From Cryphonectria parasitica EP155 (Eukaryota; Ascomycota; Sordariomycetes; Diaporthales; Cryphonectriaceae), in assembly GCF_011745365.1 (NCBI RefSeq), contig NW_024468909.1, positions 2,294,001 through 2,358,000 of the forward strand: a stretch of 64,000 nucleotides of DNA, written 5' to 3'. Position 1 is the stretch's first letter. Each line of letters opens with the position of its first letter. Positions 55,973-64,000 of this stretch are shown one piece after another. The translations under genes and the position numbers were made by a program. The notes below the pieces were generated by a model, which made no database searches, had not been told where the DNA came from, and was given only the letters and a program-made list of their open reading frames with translations.

Positions 55973-57249
55973 TCACCCGCACACGTCCATCTCCATCGAC
56001 ATAAACTGCCTCCTCACACTCTCCTCCAAAGAGCTCAGCCTCGACAAGCCAACCCCAGCAACCCAAGCTCCCCTCGCATGATTCTCTTCCCGAGCGAGGC
56101 CAGCCCTCCTGCTCCCACCACGTGAGCTCCTCCAGTGCAGATAACCCCTAGTGACGCTGCTGGCGTTCTCACCATCATTCTCCCGGTCCCTTTTCTCCTC
56201 CGTCCCCGTGCCCCACCCCAAAACCTGACGCCCGTAGACAGGCGGGTCCGGATCCGCGGAGATCGTCATGACTCTCCAATTCCACGGGCAGCCGCCACCC
56301 TCCTCCTCCTCCGGCATGGCCCCGAAGGCGATCCCCATGGCCTCCTTAACCTGCCTCGCCAGGCGGCTCTGGACGATGGCCGGCTCGACGAGGCAGCTGT
56401 CGCCGCTGTACAGCGGGTTGTCGTCACGCGGGACGAACACCAGCTCGCGCAGGCCCGGCAGCCTCGCGCGCAGCAAGGCCATGATGTCGACGAGGAGGGA
56501 GCTCGCCATTGCGGACCGAGCCATGCCTGCCCTGCCGCTGCCGATGCCGATACTGATGCCGCCACCGCCGCTACGACAGACGCTGCTGCTGTTGCTGTTG
56601 CTGCTGCTGCTGCTGCGGCCGTCGTCGTATACCCAGAAGAGCGCGTCATTGATGGCCACCCTCTCGACGCGGGCGAGCTCGGCGGGGTCGCAGAGAGCCA
56701 GCACGGTGCGAAGCTGCGCCTCAGAGGCCATGAAGCCGTCCCTGGGGCCAAAGTAGAGCGTGTCTGCGCCTGGGTCGAAGAAGATGTGTCCTGGGCCGCG
56801 GGTGATCCCAAAGGAGAGGCGGTACCGGCGGAGGGCCTCGCGGCGCGACTCGTGGCAGGTGTGGAGGTTGGCTGGGATGAGGGCTGGCGAGGAGCAGCCT
56901 GGTAGAGGGGATGACGACGATGAGCACGAGGACGAAGGCGAGGAGGTCTCCTGTGGGGAGGTCGGGTCGGAGCCGCACCGGATGGAGACTATGCGTGGGT
57001 CAGGTAGGTTGTAGGCCCAGATCTTCCACCTGAGCTCAGGCGGCAGACGAGGAAACGGGTGCTGTGTGCATGTGAGAGAGTGTGTGAGAGAGAGCGCGGC
57101 TTAGTGAGATGGGTGCGAGGGGTGGTAGTTGTGCGGAAACATATGGGGCTTTTGTGAAGCTTGCGGATTCTGGCCGTATTTTGTATTGAGGATGAGGTAC
57201 TTACAAAGGTCCTCTCCTGCTGGGCCTGGGGAGACTTGAGCTTCGTCAT
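55973..57249 (-). CDS. 2EXR domain protein
   Basis: Two exons (57249-57205 and 57061-55973) give 377 residues. Exon 1 encodes MTKLKSPQAQQERTF, then splicing leads into HPFPRLPPELRWKIWAYNL, the defining 2EXR start (F-x-RLP-E-R-IW). Next come RIVSIRC, a Ser-rich insert, PANLHTCHESRREALRRYRLSF and IFFDPGADTLYFGPRDG, the usual order of the family. A poly-Ser/Asn stretch and a Gly/Ile run (about residues 190-225) interrupt the second half. 2EXR proteins are abundant in filamentous ascomycetes and of unknown function; an F-box-like or protein-interaction role is often supposed but not proven. The gene is GC-rich on both strands, which creates long antisense open frames. Confidence 0.87.
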
Positions 57250-61216
<3,967 letters not shown>

Positions 61217-62011
61217 ATGGAGGCCAGCTCTTTCAAAAACCCTGCCTCTGTCAAGCATGAGGCTGCCTCGTCACACTTCGAGGTGGACGCCAACGACCTC
61301 TACCTCCGGAAGCAGGCCAGGACTGTTGCTATGATTGACGCCGTCAGGATAGGCATTACCACTCTTGCCCTCCTCAGCGGCGTCGCCACCCTGGGCTTGT
61401 CCGGCAATGCTCTCTCCGTCTACAACTCGACACACCTGTCCGAGGCCAGCTGGCTGTCGCTGTGGCCTGCCAAGTTTGACCTGCGGCCTACGGTGGCCCT
61501 CGTCGTCGGTAGCTCCATCGTCACCATTGCCAACATCGCCGGTCTGCTGTGCAGCAAGGTGCCACACGTGAGTTTTTCCCACTCTTTCCTTCCTTCTGTA
61601 TCTTCTCCTCTTTACATGCCTCTCTCTCGAGACTCTCAACTGACCCAATGGCCCTGCCCTGGTTTGCAGATCCGCAATAATACCCCCCTCCACACACCAA
61701 TGATGTTTGCCGCTCCCTTCCTCGGTTTTGCGGCCGCCCTGATCGCCATCATCTTCTTCTACGCCATTAACGCCTCCACCACCGTCGACTCCCTGCTCAG
61801 CTGGACATGCCGCTGGACCTCCGTCTCCATGTCCTCCGCCCCCTACTTCGGCACACTGTGCCATGCGAGCTGGGCCTCCGTCGTGCTGGCCGTCGTCCTC
61901 GTGCCGCTTGAGGCACTTGCCCTCTGCGCCGCAGGCTGGCAGCTCAAGACTGAAAGGCACACCATGAACTATGCCTCGGCGAGGAAAGGCAGCCAGAGCC
62001 CCGGTGCCTGA
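61217..62011 (+). CDS. Four-span membrane protein of unknown function
   Basis: The ATG at 61217 lies in the optimal context GCCACCATGG. A 102-nt intron (61568-61669, GTGAGT...TTGCAG) removes a polar stretch; spliced length is 230 residues, and unspliced it stays open at 264. Hydrophobic spans lie near residues 43-66 (VRIGITTLALLSGVATLGLSG), 92-112 (TVALVVGSSIVTIANIAG), 128-150 (MFAAPFLGFAAALIAIIFF) and 189-210 (SVVLAVVLVPLEALALCAA). Cysteines in the loop between spans 3 and 4 (SWTCRW, TLCHAS) could form a disulfide. The layout recalls MARVEL-like fungal membrane proteins, but I cannot assign a family. A long pyrimidine-rich leader precedes the gene. Confidence 0.8.
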   Translation: MEASSFKNPASVKHEAASSHFEVDANDLYLRKQARTVAMIDAVRIGITTLALLSGVATLGLSGNALSVYNSTHLSEASWLSLWPAKFDLRPTVALVVGSSIVTIANIAGLLCSKVPHVSFSHSFLPSVSSPLYMPLSRDSQLTQWPCPGLQIRNNTPLHTPMMFAAPFLGFAAALIAIIFFYAINASTTVDSLLSWTCRWTSVSMSSAPYFGTLCHASWASVVLAVVLVPLEALALCAAGWQLKTERHTMNYASARKGSQSPGA

Positions 62012-63017
62012 GTGGTCTGCGTGACGGCTATGGTGACAGTCTAGGTAGATGGTGGGAGCATATCAATGGTGACGGTCTTGGGAAGAAGTTTCTTCAGGTA
62101 TGGATAGGATATTTTTGCTCACTTGACAAGCATCACGTCGGGTGGGGTTAGGTTTGGTATAATCTGTATTTCAGCAGAGGGCTCACAGAGGGCTTGATGT
62201 GGTTTTTCATTCTTTTTTCTCAATTTTCATATCTATCCAAGGGTAGAGACAAAGTGTAAGCCTGGTATCATGTCTCAAGGCGTATAGGCCAACCATACAA
62301 TTGATTTATTTTACGTGGGATGGACACCTCCCGAAATTTCGAATTAGCATCCTCTCATGACGCAGTAAATGATTCAATTATTTTTTAAAAGAAAATGCAT
62401 AGCAGGAGTATTGTTTTGATGCAGTGGCTCCACCTGTTCACAGCGGTCCACTATTCACAGTATTTTGGTGGAGCAATGAGGCTCAACTCAATCATGATGT
62501 CCACTTGTCTTTTCTCATGGTTATGAATATGGGGGTTGAATTCCACCTTACCCGTGCTTTCACAAGAAGATTATTGTATGTAGCAGGTGAGTGTGTTTCT
62601 TACAGGAACAAAGTTGTGACAGCCTTATTGACATGTTCCCACCCTCGCGCTCCCGTCCCCTCCTTTATGTGTGTGCCTCAATACTTGGGCACCCAAACAC
62701 CAACTTTCAAAACAGAACACCAACCCAGAACGGAAGCTCGGCAGTTTCGAGGTACTCTTGTATTTTCAGGCATATACTACTCTGATAGTCTCCAGCACAG
62801 AGCCTCTTGGACTCTGTACAGGGCATCTGTTGTATACTGGCGTCGTGGTGTGCAGTTTTGCAGCCTGCGTCAAAGGGAATAAGGCTGTGGCCTACTTGCC
62901 CACTTTCGAGGTCACATGGAATAAGCACTTGACAACGATTTGTAACATCACTAGCTGAAAAAGCTGACTGCATATGCAAACCAGAGACTTCAATGGCACG
63001 AAAGTTTACGGAAAGAC
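62012..63017. other. Intergenic region between convergent genes
   Basis: About 1 kb; open frames here (for example 62,424-62,882) have no recognised features. No gene is supported. Confidence 0.5.
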
Positions 63018-63706
63018 CTATTCCACACCAAATAGCAGAGCTCGCACCCAGCCCCAGGCCCCAGCTACTCCTGCCTTCTTGACCGGACCCTTTGTAGAGG
63101 GAGACGATTCGGCAAGTTTTCCCCTAGTCCCAATAAGATTATATTGCTTCGACTCATTCTCAGCCACGTTATCTGCGATCCGCGCTTTGATTGCAGGCGG
63201 CGCCTCCTCCAAACCTGCGATGCAGTTCTCGTTGATAGCTTTATGACGAGTGGTGTTGTTGTCTGTATAGTCACGCGCAAGACTCAGTACAATGTATCTC
63301 TGAACAAGAAAAATCTCACTTACTAATACAGAAATCATGCTGCTGTGTGTCGCCGGGTTTTGGCATCCCGGCCTGTTGCTGAGTCTGTTGCTTGGGGCCC
63401 GAATAGCTGGAGGCTAACTCAACATTGGCTACCAGCCTTTCCACATGATCGTAATGGGGCAGCGCCAGCTCATTGCCATGAAGTTTGACTAATCCGGGCA
63501 ATTCGACCCCGACAGTGCCTTGGGACTGAAGCTGTGCGAGTACCTCCGTGACTCTAGCCGTGACAGCATCCATAGAAGGTGATGAGGTTTCTGTACGGGT
63601 ACCACGCGACTCCATATGTCAGCTCAAACCCACAGACAACCGTGACTTTGATCAAATCTCACAAGAGGCACTCACCGCCCTGGACGAGGGTACCGGTCTG
63701 AGGCAT
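63018..63706 (-). CDS. Unrecognised 180-residue protein
   Basis: Three exons (63706-63676, 63590-63324, 63262-63018) with consensus donors GTGAGT and GTAAGT sum to 543 nt, exactly 181 codons. The protein starts MPQTGTLVQG-ETSSPSMDAV and has a helical stretch (TARVTEVLAQLQSQG). A middle part follows with GLVKLHGNELALPHYDHVERL, then a Gln-rich linker. Exon 3 adds NENCIAGLEEAPPAIKARIADNV and ends AGAWGWVRALLFGVE, a short hydrophobic tail. If the second donor is not used, the frame stops just after it, giving about 101 residues. I recognise no family. The text is complex and balanced, so it is probably a real conserved protein. Upstream sequence to the window end holds its promoter. Confidence 0.65.
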
Positions 63707-64000
63707 GATGCAAACGATGAGGACTTGCCGTTGTTGTAGTGCGGTTGGGAGGGGCTTTTGTCTCGGATTAGAGGAGGTTGGAGATTGCGCTTTGGAATTT
63801 TCTTTTGAAGAGGCACACGAAGATGCCAGTATTTGTAGCTGTGCTCCATCTACCCCCACCTTCCCTCTGAAGAACTTCCCGACATCTCCGCTCGGCCAAG
63901 TTCCTCGTATGCTCCAGAGCACATCGGAGGGTTGCTTCGTGCAAGGGAGTATTGGTCACATGTACAGCTTTCCAATGATTACCAACCATACCTGTATCAG
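63707..64000. other. Window-end spacer
   Basis: Promoter side of the 180-residue protein gene; a short minus-strand frame (63,768-63,989) has no recognised features. Confidence 0.4.

Noticed and set aside
56135..56905. 256-codon plus-strand frame opposite the 2EXR gene
   Set aside because: Ala/Asp/His repeats result from reading the reverse of Ser/Gly-rich codons; the 2EXR motif is on the minus strand.

Overview
This 64 kb window is nuclear DNA of a filamentous ascomycete (Pezizomycotina, probably Sordariomycetes). Genes are broken by short GT-AG introns of about 50-100 nt, and one intron carries a TACTAAT branch site. Coding exons are GC-rich at third positions and spacers are AT-richer with many homopolymer and microsatellite tracts. 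Several families are typical of or largely confined to filamentous fungi: the AAA ATPase with a DUF7025-like N-terminus, 2EXR, STAND/NACHT-like, fungal arylsulfotransferase and DUF4112. Species cannot be named from sequence alone. Twenty-two protein genes are called with reasonable support, plus one likely extra reading frame. No tRNA, rRNA, intact transposon or CRISPR was recognised.

Layout, left to right: a 9-exon zinc alcohol dehydrogenase (+); tRNA-splicing endonuclease subunit Sen15 (-); a 1130-residue AAA ATPase (-); a STAND/NACHT-like protein with a degenerate P-loop (+); a DUF2985-type membrane protein (+); an SLC35F6-like transporter (+); a Yippee zinc protein (-); a membrane-anchored metallophosphatase (+); a secreted or membrane arylsulfotransferase-like protein (+); a secreted low-complexity protein (-); a SNF2-type ATPase that lacks its C-terminal helicase lobe (+); a small CaaX-box protein (+); COPI delta subunit (-); a large acidic protein with a basic tail (+); a NIPA-type magnesium transporter (+); a DUF4112 protein (+); ribosomal protein uS3 (-); the myotubularin phosphatase Ymr1 followed in the same frame by a second open frame (+); anaphase-promoting complex subunit 4 (+); a 2EXR protein (-); a four-span membrane protein (+); and an unrecognised 180-residue protein (-).

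The genes do not form an obvious metabolic cluster or operon-like unit. They read as a normal chromosome-arm mix: housekeeping genes (Sen15, COPI delta, uS3, Apc4, Ymr1) among lineage-specific genes. Gene-poor stretches at about 11.98-14.07, 25.7-27.7, 30.8-32.6, 38.7-42.4 and 57.2-61.2 kb hold repeats, weak relics or nothing recognised. No complete new biological system was demonstrated. The best leads are the STAND protein with a lost P-loop, the halved SNF2 protein, the second frame behind Ymr1, the CaaX protein, and the unrecognised secreted and 180-residue proteins. Exon borders were placed by eye from frame, splice signals and family conservation.
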